Positions 28,073 to 37,118 of a stretch of 64,000 bases of DNA are shown here, piece after piece. Under the pieces are notes generated by a model. That model did not search any database and had not been told where the DNA came from. It saw only the letters and a list, made by a program, of their open reading frames with translations. How positions within the stretch are numbered: the stretch's first letter is position 1; each line of letters starts with the position of its first letter. This stretch comes from Caballeronia sp. dw_276 (GTDB taxonomy: Bacteria; Pseudomonadota; Gammaproteobacteria; Burkholderiales; Burkholderiaceae): contig NZ_JAAVUV010000006.1 in the NCBI RefSeq assembly GCF_018449635.1, positions 372,001-436,000 on the forward strand, written 5' to 3'. Position numbers and translations under genes: made by a program.

Positions 28073-30022
28073 TTATAAAGACGCCTGGAGAAAGAGCGTT
28101 TTATCCTCAAAGCAACGCTTGAGCTCCGTCGCCGGAAGCGCCTTGCTGATCAGCCAGCCCTGTATTTGATCACAGCCCATCTCGATTAGCAGATTACGCT
28201 GGGCTTGCGTCTCCACGCCTTCCGCGACAAGTTCAAGTCCGAGGGATTTGGCCAGGCCCACCACAGCGGTGACGATTGCCCGGTTATTACGCGATGTCAG
28301 CAAGTTTTCGATAAAACTCCGGTCTATCTTGAGCTTCGAAAGCGGGAAGCGCTGCAAGTACGAGAGGCTGGAATAACCGGTGCCGAAATCATCGACGGCA
28401 AAGTGGATGCCGAGCGCCGCCAGCGTTTCAAGCAACAGCGTGGCTTCCTCGGGATCGTGCATCAGCAGGCTTTCAGTGATCTCGAAGACCAGGCGGCGCG
28501 GATTCAGACCCGTCAGTTCGAGCGCGTCCTTCACGTTTTGCGTAAAGCGTTTGTCGCGGAATTGCTGCGGCGACACGTTCACCGAGACGTAATCCAGCAT
28601 GATTCCGTCCTTGTCCCACTGCACCAGTTGCATGCACGCCGCTTTCAAAACCCAGTTGCCGAGATAGTTGATCAGGCCAATCGATTCCGCCAGTGAGATA
28701 AAAGCCGCGGGGGGAACCAGGCCATGCACCGGATGCTGCCAGCGGATCAACGCTTCGACGCCGACCACGCCGCCATGACGGCTTTCGGTGATCGGCTGGA
28801 AATGCAGCGCAAATTCGCCGTTGCGCACGCCTTCATACAGATCGGCTTCCAGGTTCAGCCGTTCGGCGTTGCGCGGATCGTTATCGGGCGCATGGAACAC
28901 GACGATATTTCCGCCCGAACCCTTGGCCTGCGCGAGCGCGTGATCGGCCATGCGCAACAGGCTGCTGCCGGTATGTTCGACGGCATCAGGGTATATGGCG
29001 GCGCCAATGCTCGCTGACAAATGCGTATGTTGCCCGCGATATTTATACGGCTGCGCCACCGCACTCAGCAGGCGCCGGCCGAGGTCTTCAGCCGAAGCGA
29101 TCGCTTCGTCCGCTGTGCCCGCCGTCATCAAGACAGCGAATTCATCGCTCGAGACGCGTGCCACGCGCTCGCCCGCGCGCGCCGCATGCTGCAGCCGGCG
29201 CGCGGTCTCACGCAGCATGTCGTCGCCGGCGTCGTAGCCGAGCGCGCGGTTGATGCGCTGAAAGTCATCGATGTCCACGCGCAGCAGCGCCGCGTGCGTT
29301 CCCATGTCAACGGCTTCGGCCTGGGCGGCATCGAGTGCCGCCTGCAGGGCCGTCAGGTTTTCCAGGCCCGTGAGCGGATCGTGATTGAGTGCGTGCCGCA
29401 ACGCGGCTTCGGTTTCGCGCCAGTGCGAGACTTCGAACGCGGCGACCGCGAAGCCGCCATCAGGCGTCGAGAGGATTCGCAACTCCACCAGAATTGGCGT
29501 TGTCAGCGACTTCAGCAGATGCAGCGTCGCAGCTTCCTGCTTGCCGCTTTGCCGGGCGCGGACGACGAGTTCATCGAGTTCATCGATCTCATCCGAAGGC
29601 ACCAGCTCGTGCAACGTCAGCGAGCTCAGGTAGTCGCGGTGATAGCCGAGGAACTCGACACTTCTCTCCGACACGTAATGGACCTGCAGCGACGCATCCA
29701 CTTGCGCGATAAAGTCGACGGCGGCGAGTGTGGCTTCTGCGGCGCCTGGAGAAGTCCCGCCGGGCGCATTGATTGCGACAACCGAATGGGTTTGTTCACC
29801 GCGCGCGGAGGAAACCTGGACAAGCCGCGCCGCATTGGACGGAACCGGCGCATATGATTTCGCGCCGGCCGCCGGTGCATCGATGGTAGCGAGCCTGGGA
29901 TTGCAATTGGCTTGCGCCCGGGCGACCAGCGTCGCGGCGGCCCGGCGCACGGTAACGCGAGTCTGGGCTGCGAAGGCGAGCCATGCATTGAGGCGCTGAG
30001 CGCGTGTCCGTTTTACTTGCAT
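28073..30022 (-). CDS. PAS-GGDEF-EAL protein, probable c-di-GMP phosphodiesterase
   Basis: A 649-residue signalling protein: a basic N-terminus, a PAS-like domain (~100-205), GGDEF (~215-375) and EAL (~395-635). The GGDEF signature is degenerate, RVSSDEF in place of RxGGDEF, so cyclase activity is unlikely. The EAL domain keeps EALIRW, ITES, DDFGTGYSS, KIDRSF and AEGVET, the metal and catalytic residues of active phosphodiesterases. It therefore probably degrades c-di-GMP, with the GGDEF part perhaps sensing GTP. No transmembrane segment is evident. Confidence 0.9.
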   Translation of the reverse strand: MQVKRTRAQRLNAWLAFAAQTRVTVRRAAATLVARAQANCNPRLATIDAPAAGAKSYAPVPSNAARLVQVSSARGEQTHSVVAINAPGGTSPGAAEATLAAVDFIAQVDASLQVHYVSERSVEFLGYHRDYLSSLTLHELVPSDEIDELDELVVRARQSGKQEAATLHLLKSLTTPILVELRILSTPDGGFAVAAFEVSHWRETEAALRHALNHDPLTGLENLTALQAALDAAQAEAVDMGTHAALLRVDIDDFQRINRALGYDAGDDMLRETARRLQHAARAGERVARVSSDEFAVLMTAGTADEAIASAEDLGRRLLSAVAQPYKYRGQHTHLSASIGAAIYPDAVEHTGSSLLRMADHALAQAKGSGGNIVVFHAPDNDPRNAERLNLEADLYEGVRNGEFALHFQPITESRHGGVVGVEALIRWQHPVHGLVPPAAFISLAESIGLINYLGNWVLKAACMQLVQWDKDGIMLDYVSVNVSPQQFRDKRFTQNVKDALELTGLNPRRLVFEITESLLMHDPEEATLLLETLAALGIHFAVDDFGTGYSSLSYLQRFPLSKLKIDRSFIENLLTSRNNRAIVTAVVGLAKSLGLELVAEGVETQAQRNLLIEMGCDQIQGWLISKALPATELKRCFEDKTLFLQASL

Positions 30023-30595
30023 GTTGTATGGGTTTGGCCTGTCTGAACGCGCGTCTGGCCTTAAGGGAGCGCGACGCGCGCTGTCCGGCGCGCGCGCCGC
30101 ATCGAAGTGCTGGAGAGTGCCGGCGATGCTGACGCAAGCCCCCGGAAGTTCCGGGAGCAGCGAGTCGGACCTGTTCTTTGCAAGTTAACGGTTATGCCGC
30201 CGAATTCTTTAGAAGAATGGCCGCGCGTCTGCAAGCCTTCAGCCCGGCGGGTTTCACGCAATTTGTCGCTATCCCGATTTGGGGTAGAGTGCGTGAAGGG
30301 GTGTAAGCAGGGGTGTAAGCAGGCGGGCCGGATTCGCTGCGGGAAGAGTCTGCAGATTCTTTCGAACGACGGTCCGCAGGCTCGAGTCCGATTCACCGCT
30401 TGTCATTGGTCGCCACCGTTATCCAGTTGTTATCGTTCCATTTGCCGTACGCCATGACCGTGTCCCCAAGCCGATTGTCACAACCGGACCAGAGTCCAGA
30501 CGCCGCCGACGCCAGCATTGCGCTGCGCCGGTTTCCAGCGTGCCGGGAACGTGAGGCCAAGCAGGTGCGAACGGCTGAAGCCATCGGGTCGATCA
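30023..30595. other. 573-base intergenic region between two c-di-GMP-family genes
   Basis: The region separates divergent GGDEF/EAL and EAL/HDOD genes. It holds a 12-base tandem repeat (30298-30321) and GC-rich self-complementary sequence near 30065-30105. No gene was supported; the frames here are short and without ribosome sites. Confidence 0.5.
30298..30321. repeat. Two tandem copies of a 12-base unit
   Basis: GGGGTGTAAGCA occurs twice in direct succession, followed by a further GG. It lies ~275 bases from both flanking genes. It may be slippage or a double regulator site; nothing in the sequence decides this. Confidence 0.8.
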
Positions 30596-31909
30596 ATGCC
30601 ACCGGTTGATCCCAACCCATCGTCAGGCGGTTCCGCCGATGCGTCCGCTGACCCGTCGGCCATCCGGGAACCGGAAAGTGTCTATCTGGGCCGCCAGCCG
30701 ATCATCGACCGCAAGGGTGCACTGCACGCCTACGAGCTGCTGTTTCGCGACAGCCCCGACAACCGCGCGCGGATTTTCGACGATGTCCAGGCCACCGCCC
30801 ATGTCGTGGCGCGAACGGTAGGCGAGATAGGTTTGTCGGCCGTGCTCGGCGACCATCGCGGCTTCGTGAACATGAATCGCGACTTGCTGTTCGATGACAT
30901 CGTCCACATCATGCCGCCCGATCGCTTCGTGCTCGAGATTCTCGAAACGGTTACCTTCGACGCCCGGCTCTTCAAGCGCTGCGAGCAATTGCGCGCGGCG
31001 GGCTTTCAATTCGCCCTCGATGACGTCGTCGCGCTGACCGAACCACTGCACGAAGCGCTGCCTTACGTGGACTACGTCAAGATCGACTTCCTCGCCGCTG
31101 ATCGCGCGCATATTCCGGAGCTCGCGGCCACGCTCAAGCGTCATGGCAAGACCCTGATCGCAGAAAAGATCGAAACTCACCAGGACTTCGACGAAGCCAG
31201 CAAACTTGGCTTCGACCTTTTCCAGGGTTATTTCTTTGCGCGTCCGCAAGTACTCGTAACGCGGCGCTCGAATCCATCGCGCACCGCGTTGTTGCGCCTG
31301 CTGGGCGTGCTTTCTGGCGAACCGGGAATTGCGGAACTCGAAGCCGAACTGAAGCTCAATCCGAACGTGGTCGTGCAGTTGCTGCGTCTGGCCAATTCGA
31401 GTGCGTTCAAGCTGGGCCGGCCGGTTTCATCGTTGCGCGAGGCGATTGCGGCGACCGGCACGCGGCAGATCTCGCGCTGGACCCAGTTACTGCTTTACGC
31501 CGATGGCCGCCATTTGCCGTGGCGTTCGGACCCGCTCGTGCAACTCGTCGGCACGCGCGCACGGTTCATGGAACTGGCGGCGCGCGCCTTGCGGCCATCG
31601 AATGAAGGATTCGCCGATGCCGCCTTCATGACCGGCATTTTTTCACTCGTCCATGTGGTCGTGGATCTGCCGCCTGTCGAGATCATGCAGTTGCTGAAGT
31701 TGTCGAAAGAGATTTGCGACGCGATCGTCGAAGGCAGCGGGCCGCTTGGCGCGTTGTTGCGTATTTCACAGGCCGCCGAACGGGGCGACGCGCCGGAGCT
31801 GGATTCGAGCGTTGGCTCGGACGCCGCGTTCGCGGTGCTGACGCCGGCCGTGCTTGCCCAGTTGCAGTTCGAGGCCGCCACGTGGTTCGGCGCCCACCGG
31901 GTGGAATAG
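30596..31909 (+). CDS. EAL-HDOD (YuxH-type) signalling protein
   Basis: A 437-residue protein: N-terminal EAL-like domain (~30-230) and C-terminal HDOD (~235-420, VVQLLRLANSSAFKLGRPVSSLREAI). The EAL part starts YLGRQPIIDRKGALHAYELLFR and has ALDDVVAL in place of DDFGTG and AEKIET in place of AEGVET, changes typical of the YuxH family and expected to abolish phosphodiesterase activity. It may bind c-di-GMP or a partner instead. Start ATG 30596 is the first good one before the conserved domain but has no strong ribosome site; 30518 is possible. Confidence 0.85.
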   Translation: MPPVDPNPSSGGSADASADPSAIREPESVYLGRQPIIDRKGALHAYELLFRDSPDNRARIFDDVQATAHVVARTVGEIGLSAVLGDHRGFVNMNRDLLFDDIVHIMPPDRFVLEILETVTFDARLFKRCEQLRAAGFQFALDDVVALTEPLHEALPYVDYVKIDFLAADRAHIPELAATLKRHGKTLIAEKIETHQDFDEASKLGFDLFQGYFFARPQVLVTRRSNPSRTALLRLLGVLSGEPGIAELEAELKLNPNVVVQLLRLANSSAFKLGRPVSSLREAIAATGTRQISRWTQLLLYADGRHLPWRSDPLVQLVGTRARFMELAARALRPSNEGFADAAFMTGIFSLVHVVVDLPPVEIMQLLKLSKEICDAIVEGSGPLGALLRISQAAERGDAPELDSSVGSDAAFAVLTPAVLAQLQFEAATWFGAHRVE

Positions 31910-31989
31910 TGTAGGCTCGCCGAACGGTTTTATTGTGTGCATGCTTACTACCCCGACAAAAGTAGCCAATCAGGAACGAAGGGAGTCTC

Positions 31990-32553
31990 ATGAAGCGTAA
32001 ATTTGCGGGTAAGTTGCTGGGTTTGTCGCTGGGCGCCGCGCTTGCGGCCTATGCGCTGGTTGCCTACGCGACTCTGAAACCAGGCGACCAGGCGCCCGGT
32101 TTCACGACGCAGGCGTCGCTGGGCGGGAACGTCTTCGACTATTCGCTCGCGAGCGCCCTGAAGAAGGGGCCGGTCGTGCTCTACTTCTATCCGGCCGCGT
32201 TCACGAAGGGCTGCACCATCGAGGCGCACGAATTCGCCGACGCCGTCGATGAGTACAAGGCGCAAGGCGCGACCGTGATCGGCGTGTCGCATGACAACAT
32301 CGACACGCTGAAGAAGTTTTCGGTGAGTGAGTGCCGCAGCAAATTCCCCGTCGCCGCCGATGCCGACTCGAAGATCATCAAGCAATACGACGCGTCCATG
32401 CCGCTCGTAAATTCCATGGCGAACCGCGTTTCATACGTGATCGCGCCCGATGGCAAGGTGATTTACGAGTACACGAGCCTGTCGCCGGATCAGCACGTGG
32501 CGAACACGCTGCAGGCGTTGAAGGATTGGAACGCGAAGCACAAGACACAATAA
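31990..32553 (+). CDS. Periplasmic peroxiredoxin (Bcp/PrxQ-like)
   Basis: A 187-residue thiol peroxidase with an N-terminal signal peptide or membrane anchor (KRKFAGKLLGLSLGAALAAYALVAYA). The mature part has FYPAAFTKGCTIEAHEFAD with the peroxidatic cysteine, and VSECRSKFPVAAD with a likely resolving cysteine, as in two-cysteine PrxQ. It would reduce peroxides outside the cytosol. AGGGAG precedes the start. A small membrane-protein gene follows after 28 bases, probably in the same transcript. Confidence 0.85.
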   Translation: MKRKFAGKLLGLSLGAALAAYALVAYATLKPGDQAPGFTTQASLGGNVFDYSLASALKKGPVVLYFYPAAFTKGCTIEAHEFADAVDEYKAQGATVIGVSHDNIDTLKKFSVSECRSKFPVAADADSKIIKQYDASMPLVNSMANRVSYVIAPDGKVIYEYTSLSPDQHVANTLQALKDWNAKHKTQ

Positions 32554-32581
32554 ATTCCCCCGCGCTCGAGGTTGTTTGCTG

Positions 32582-33052
32582 ATGCCGATCATCGTTGTAC
32601 TCGTTGTTTTAGTGGCCGTCATTTACGGCGCGTTCTGGTCGTTCCACGCAATATCGGCGGCTTTTGGCCTGGGCATTGCGATCAGCGCCGCGGTTCTGGC
32701 GGGGTTGATCGTCGTGGCCATTGCGGCCTACTTCTGGTTCCGATGGAAAGAGGTTGCCCCCAATGCCCACGATGGCGACTGGACACACGAGATCAAGGCC
32801 GATTGGGGTGGCGTGAGAGTGGCGGCGGGCAAACGCCTGTGCGAGGTTCGCGTGGCCGAGCACACCGGCATGTACATCTTTGCTGACCTGCGCGGCGCGC
32901 GCATGGAAGCAAGTTCGGCCGGGGGCGCATGGCAGGTCGTGCTGGATGTGGACGATGCTGCGCATGGACAGTGGATCTTGCCCATGCGCGATCGGCGCGA
33001 GGCGCACAAGTGGAGCCGGATCTTGCAGAAGGCTACCGATCAGAAGCTGTAA
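32582..33052 (+). CDS. Small membrane protein of unknown function
   Basis: A 156-residue protein with two N-terminal hydrophobic segments (about 2-20 and 28-54), then a hydrophilic domain with WTHEIKADWGGVRVAAG and WILPMRDRREAHKWSRILQKA. I do not recognise the family. It follows the peroxiredoxin gene by 28 bases and ends 4 bases from the convergent cioB. A role at the membrane alongside the peroxidase is possible but unsupported beyond location. Confidence 0.72.
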   Translation: MPIIVVLVVLVAVIYGAFWSFHAISAAFGLGIAISAAVLAGLIVVAIAAYFWFRWKEVAPNAHDGDWTHEIKADWGGVRVAAGKRLCEVRVAEHTGMYIFADLRGARMEASSAGGAWQVVLDVDDAAHGQWILPMRDRREAHKWSRILQKATDQKL

Positions 33053-33056
33053 GCCC

Positions 33057-34061
33057 CTAGTGATACCCCATATCGCCCCGTACTTTCCCGCGAAACACCC
33101 AGTACGACCACACCACATAAAGCACGATCACGGGCAGCAGGAACATCGTTCCAATAATCAGGAACTGCTGTGACAGCGGCGTCGTGGACGCGTCCCACAA
33201 CGTCACCGATGGCGGCGCAATAAACGGCCACAAACTGATCACAAGCCCGGTGAACGCCAGAAAGAACAGCCCGATCGAGCACATGAACGGCACGACTTCG
33301 CGGCGCTTGCCCAGCGCCGACCACAATGTCCACACGAGCAGCACCGTCAGCACCGGCACCGGCGCGAACACAAAGCTTGCAGGAAAGCTGAACCAGCGTT
33401 CCGAAATGCGTGCGTCCTTGAGCGGCGTCCAGATGCTGATCAGCAAGATGAACGCGATCACGCCGAACAAAACCTTCTTTGCCATCGTGCGTGCCCATTC
33501 CTGCAACTCGCCTTCGGTTTTCAACACAAGCCACGTGGTGCCTTGCAACGCATAACCAAAAATCAATCCGACGCCCGTCAAAAGCGGAAACGGCGCGATC
33601 CAGTCCCAGCTGGTTCCGACGAAAACCCGGCCATGTATGGGGAAGCCCTGGATGAACATGCCGAGCACCACGCCTTGCGAAAACGTCGCGATCAGCGATC
33701 CATAACCGAATGCGCCATCCCATATCCATTTGCGCGCACCGACCACCTCGCGGAACTCGAACGCGACGCCGCGAAAGATCAAGCCGAGCAGCATCAGGAG
33801 GATCGGAAAATAAACCGCCGGCACGATGATCGAAAATGCCAGCGGAAACACCGCGAGCAAACCGCCGCCGCCAAGGATCAACCAGGTTTCGTTGAAGTCC
33901 CAGACGGGCGCGACCGAGTTGATCATCAACTGCCGCTCGACGGGATCTCGCCGCAGCAGGAACACCATCCCGACGCCAAGATCGAAGCCGTCCAGCAGCA
34001 CGTACATGAATACGGCGAGCGCCAGGATGGCGGCCCACATCGGCACGAGGTCGAGCATCAT
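33057..34061 (-). CDS. cioB: Cyanide-insensitive bd-type quinol oxidase subunit II
   Basis: Structural subunit of a bd-type terminal quinol oxidase. The 334-residue protein has about eight membrane segments and the family's start region (LVPMWAAILALAVFMYVLLDGFDLGVG) and NSVAPVWDFNETWLILGGGGL. Its ATG overlaps the stop of subunit I by 4 bases. It is shorter than E. coli CydB (379 residues), matching CioB. No small CydX-type subunit and no cydDC genes are nearby. Confidence 0.9.
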   Translation of the reverse strand: MMLDLVPMWAAILALAVFMYVLLDGFDLGVGMVFLLRRDPVERQLMINSVAPVWDFNETWLILGGGGLLAVFPLAFSIIVPAVYFPILLMLLGLIFRGVAFEFREVVGARKWIWDGAFGYGSLIATFSQGVVLGMFIQGFPIHGRVFVGTSWDWIAPFPLLTGVGLIFGYALQGTTWLVLKTEGELQEWARTMAKKVLFGVIAFILLISIWTPLKDARISERWFSFPASFVFAPVPVLTVLLVWTLWSALGKRREVVPFMCSIGLFFLAFTGLVISLWPFIAPPSVTLWDASTTPLSQQFLIIGTMFLLPVIVLYVVWSYWVFRGKVRGDMGYH

Positions 34062-35521
34062 GGTCTCCTGGCTGGCGGAATCACGTCGTCGGGCCGGACC
34101 GCTTTCGCCGCGCCCGAAGCCGCTGGCGCACTTGCCGACGCCGCCGATAAAGGCCGTGCCGCCCGCGTCTCCGGTTGCAGCAGATCGTGGTCGGTATCGT
34201 TGTGTTCATCGGCGGGACCAATGCGCACAAGGCGCCGCAGCAGGATGAAGCCCGAGCCGAAAATAACGATGTACGCCAGCACGTAAAGCAGCCAGGAGAG
34301 CCCGACATCGCCAGCCTTGAGCGACGGCGTGACCGAATCGCTCGTGCGCATCAAGCCGTACACGGTCCAGGGTTGACGCCCGCTTTCGGTCGTCGTCCAC
34401 CCCGCCAGCACGGCGATAAACCCGAGCGGCATGCCATATGTCGCGCAACGCAGCCAGCGCGTGCTGGTCTCGAGCTTGCCGCGCGCAAACAGCACGATGC
34501 CGGAAAGCACGAGCACGAACATGAGCACGGCAATGCCGACCATGATCCGGAACGCGAAGAACACCACGGCCACGTTCGGCCGATCCTCGCGCGGGAAGTC
34601 TTTCAGGCCTTGCACGACACCGTTCGGATCATGCGTGAGATAGATGCTGCCGAGCACGGGTATCGATATTTCGAAGCGGTTGCGTTCGTTCTCCTGGTCC
34701 GGAATGGCGAAGATCGCGGCGGGGATTCGCGATCCGGTCTCCCACAGGCCCTCCATGGCTGCGAGTTTGGCGGGCTGATGTTCGCGCGTATTGAGACCAT
34801 GCATATCGCCGATAACCATCTGCACCGGCACCATGATCATCAGAAAGATCAGCGCCATCTTCGTCATCACGCGGCTTTCTTCCAGCGACCGTCGTTGCCG
34901 AAGGTACAGCGCGCCCACGCCGAGAATCACGAACGCCGCGGTGACAAGAAACGCGCTGACGGTATGGCCGAGGCGATAAGGGAAGGAGGGCGTGAAGATG
35001 GCGTCGAAGAAACTGGTGACTTCGAAGCGCCCGTCGGGAAGGATCTTGTAGCCGCGCGGGGTCTGCATCCAGCTATTGACGGCGAGAATCCAGAATGACG
35101 AGATCACCGTTCCCGACGCCACAAAGAATGCGGCCAGCACATGCGCCCATTGCGGCACGAGCTTGCGGCCGAACAGCAGCACGCCGAGAAACGCGGCTTC
35201 GAGGAAAAACGCGGTGAGGACTTCGTAGCCCATCAACGGGCCGATGACGCTCGCGGTAGCATCGGTGAAACGGCTCCAGTTGGTGCCGAACTGGAACGGC
35301 ATCACGATTCCCGATACCACGCCCATGCCGAACGAAACCGCGAATATCTTGAGCCAGAATGCCGAAAGCCGTCGATAGACGTCGCGTTTGGTGATCCACC
35401 AGAGCACTTCCAACGTTGCAATAAAACACGACAGGCCGACTGTGAACGCCGGCAGCAGGATATGAAAGGCGATTACCCACGCGAACTGAAAACGGGACAG
35501 CAATACGGCATCTAATTCCAT
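34058..35521 (-). CDS. cioA: Cyanide-insensitive bd-type quinol oxidase subunit I
   Basis: The haem-bearing subunit that oxidises ubiquinol and reduces oxygen to water without pumping protons. The 487-residue protein begins MELDAVLLSRFQFAWVIAFH, with the haem-ligand histidine of the bd family, and carries TESGRQPWTVYGLMRT, the conserved GRQPW. Its length (E. coli CydA 522; CioA 488) implies the short Q-loop of the CIO type. ATG 35521 is chosen because GGAG stands 5 bases upstream; an in-frame GTG lies 6 bases earlier. Expressed with cioB. Confidence 0.9.
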   Translation of the reverse strand: MELDAVLLSRFQFAWVIAFHILLPAFTVGLSCFIATLEVLWWITKRDVYRRLSAFWLKIFAVSFGMGVVSGIVMPFQFGTNWSRFTDATASVIGPLMGYEVLTAFFLEAAFLGVLLFGRKLVPQWAHVLAAFFVASGTVISSFWILAVNSWMQTPRGYKILPDGRFEVTSFFDAIFTPSFPYRLGHTVSAFLVTAAFVILGVGALYLRQRRSLEESRVMTKMALIFLMIMVPVQMVIGDMHGLNTREHQPAKLAAMEGLWETGSRIPAAIFAIPDQENERNRFEISIPVLGSIYLTHDPNGVVQGLKDFPREDRPNVAVVFFAFRIMVGIAVLMFVLVLSGIVLFARGKLETSTRWLRCATYGMPLGFIAVLAGWTTTESGRQPWTVYGLMRTSDSVTPSLKAGDVGLSWLLYVLAYIVIFGSGFILLRRLVRIGPADEHNDTDHDLLQPETRAARPLSAASASAPAASGAAKAVRPDDVIPPARRP

Positions 35522-35709
35522 GAACACTCCGCATGAGAAGTTTTCGATGGCGCACTTACCGGTTTAGATTAAACCAGCTTTTCGTAAAACGACGGTTTTA
35601 TTTGCTGACTGCTTTCTGAATAAGAATCCAATATGCCGTATAACAGCGCGATAAACCGTCAAATGCGGCGCTTTCTTATCGTTGATATAATTACGCTTTC
35701 ATTACATGC

Positions 35710-35755
35710 TGCGTGGACGACCACGTGCGCATCGATCACACCGGGGACGGCCCCA
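35710..35755 (+). promoter_or_regulatory. Guanidine-II (mini-ykkC) riboswitch
   Basis: Two small hairpins with ACGR loops, the definition of this class: CGTGG-ACGA-CCACG at 35712-35725 and GGGG-ACGG-CCCC at 35743-35754, 17 bases apart. The sugE start is 23 bases further on, with GGGGA before it. Guanidinium binding normally opens the ribosome site of a guanidine exporter, which is exactly the downstream gene. Confidence 0.9.
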
Positions 35756-35777
35756 CTTTTGTCGATGGGGAACATCC

Positions 35778-36098
35778 ATGTCCTGGTTTCTTTTGTTTAT
35801 CGCCGGATTGCTCGAAGTTGCGTGGGCCGCCGGGCTCAAGACTTCCGAAGGTTTTACGCGGCTGTGGCCGTCGGTCTTCACCATCGTGACAGCTACCGGC
35901 AGCTTCGTGCTGCTTGCCATGGCCATGCGTCAATTGCCGCTTGGCACCGCTTACGCCGTCTGGACGGGCATTGGTGCGGTCGGGGCTTTTATCTTCGGCA
36001 TCGTGATGATGGGCGAGGCGCTGACGGTGGCTAGGGTTGCCAGCGCCGCGTTGATCGTGGTCGGGCTAATCGGGCTGAAGCTGTCTTCGGGACATTGA
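35778..36098 (+). CDS. sugE: SMR-family guanidinium exporter SugE/Gdx
   Basis: A 106-residue small multidrug resistance protein with four hydrophobic helices. [21 protein letters not shown] carries the essential membrane glutamate of helix 1 and the WAxGLK pattern that separates the SugE/Gdx group from EmrE. Gdx proteins exchange guanidinium for protons at the inner membrane. The upstream guanidine-II riboswitch confirms the guanidinium role. ATG 35778 is placed by the riboswitch and the GGGGA site. Confidence 0.93.
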   Translation: MSWFLLFIAGLLEVAWAAGLKTSEGFTRLWPSVFTIVTATGSFVLLAMAMRQLPLGTAYAVWTGIGAVGAFIFGIVMMGEALTVARVASAALIVVGLIGLKLSSGH

Positions 36099-36473
36099 AC
36101 GCGAGCTTTTGCTGCATTAATCGCTCAAACAATCGCTGGAACAGCCGTTAATGAGTCTATGCAGTTCGTTGTCGCTCGGCAGTTCAGCTTCGAGGGATGA
36201 ATCGGGAACGTTGGGTGCGTGACACGCAGCGGGGCCCGGCGCGCTGCATCGGTGAGCAACCGGTGGCTATAATGGGTTCAAACGGCCTGCGGGTTCCAGC
36301 GTTTCCATGGTGCGGTCCGTAGCTTGTCGATTACGTCCGGCTCCAAGGCTTTACGTTTTGTCCATTATCCCCACCTGATGCTCGTCCCCGAGCGGCGGGT
36401 AGAACTCAAAGTCAGGAGCGCCGCGACGGTCCTGGTGCCTGGCGCGGGGTGAGCAGCGCGCAAGGAGACGGTG
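36099..36473 (+). other. 375-base intergenic region with a possible long 5' leader
   Basis: A TATAAT at 36268-36273 is the best promoter-like element; if used, the leader of the DUF4126 gene is about 190 bases and rich in short GC stems (for example around 36417-36455). A CGAACGTT-type purine-poor stretch and no coding frame are otherwise seen. No known riboswitch pattern was recognised. Confidence 0.4.
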
Positions 36474-37118
36474 ATGCTTGAAGCACTTTCGCTGGCAGCG
36501 GGGCTCTCCTGGGCGAGCGGGCTGCGACTCTACCTGACGGTGTTCGTCGCCGGCCTGTTTGAGCGGCTGGGGCTGATCCACCTGCCCGAGACGCTGTCTG
36601 TGCTGGCTTCTCCGTGGGTGATCGGTGTGGCGGCGGCGCTGACCATCGTCGAATTTTTCGCCGATAAGATTCCCGCCTTCGATTCCCTCTGGGACGCAAT
36701 TCATACCTTTATCCGCATTCCTGCCGGCGCCGTGCTGGCCGTCGGCGCGTTCGGTCACGCTGATCCGGCCCTCCTGACCATCGCGGCGCTTGCCGGCGGT
36801 ACGCTTGCGGGCGCGGCTCACCTGGCTAAAGCCGGAACGCGCGCGTTGATCAATTTATCGCCGGAACCGGTGTCGAACTGGGTTGCTTCCGCCACCGAAG
36901 ACTTTGGCGCGCTGCTCGGCATCACGCTGGCGTTGTTCGTGCCGTTACTGTGTCTGGTGCTGATCATCGCGTTTCTGTTGTGCGCGGGATGGGCGTTACC
37001 GCGACTCATGCGAGGCGTGCGCGGCGGATTCGGCCGAATGGCCAAACACATGGTCGCAGCACCGAGCGTCAGCGCGCGCATTAATTCCGCCGGACCGTTC
37101 AGGAGCAAGCACGATTGA
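36474..37118 (+). CDS. DUF4126 membrane protein
   Basis: A 214-residue inner-membrane protein with about five hydrophobic segments; the N-terminus (LEALSLAAGLSWASGLRLYLTVFVAGL) and VEFFADKIPAFDSLWDAIHTFIRIPAG match the DUF4126 family, whose function is unknown. GGAGA lies 4-8 bases before ATG 36474; a GTG three bases earlier is possible. Its stop overlaps the TTG start of the large permease gene, suggesting the two are made together. Confidence 0.82.
   Translation: MLEALSLAAGLSWASGLRLYLTVFVAGLFERLGLIHLPETLSVLASPWVIGVAAALTIVEFFADKIPAFDSLWDAIHTFIRIPAGAVLAVGAFGHADPALLTIAALAGGTLAGAAHLAKAGTRALINLSPEPVSNWVASATEDFGALLGITLALFVPLLCLVLIIAFLLCAGWALPRLMRGVRGGFGRMAKHMVAAPSVSARINSAGPFRSKHD

Noticed and set aside
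28073..30022. Diguanylate cyclase activity of the GGDEF domain
   Set aside because: The signature reads SSDEF, which loses both conserved glycines needed for GTP positioning in active cyclases.
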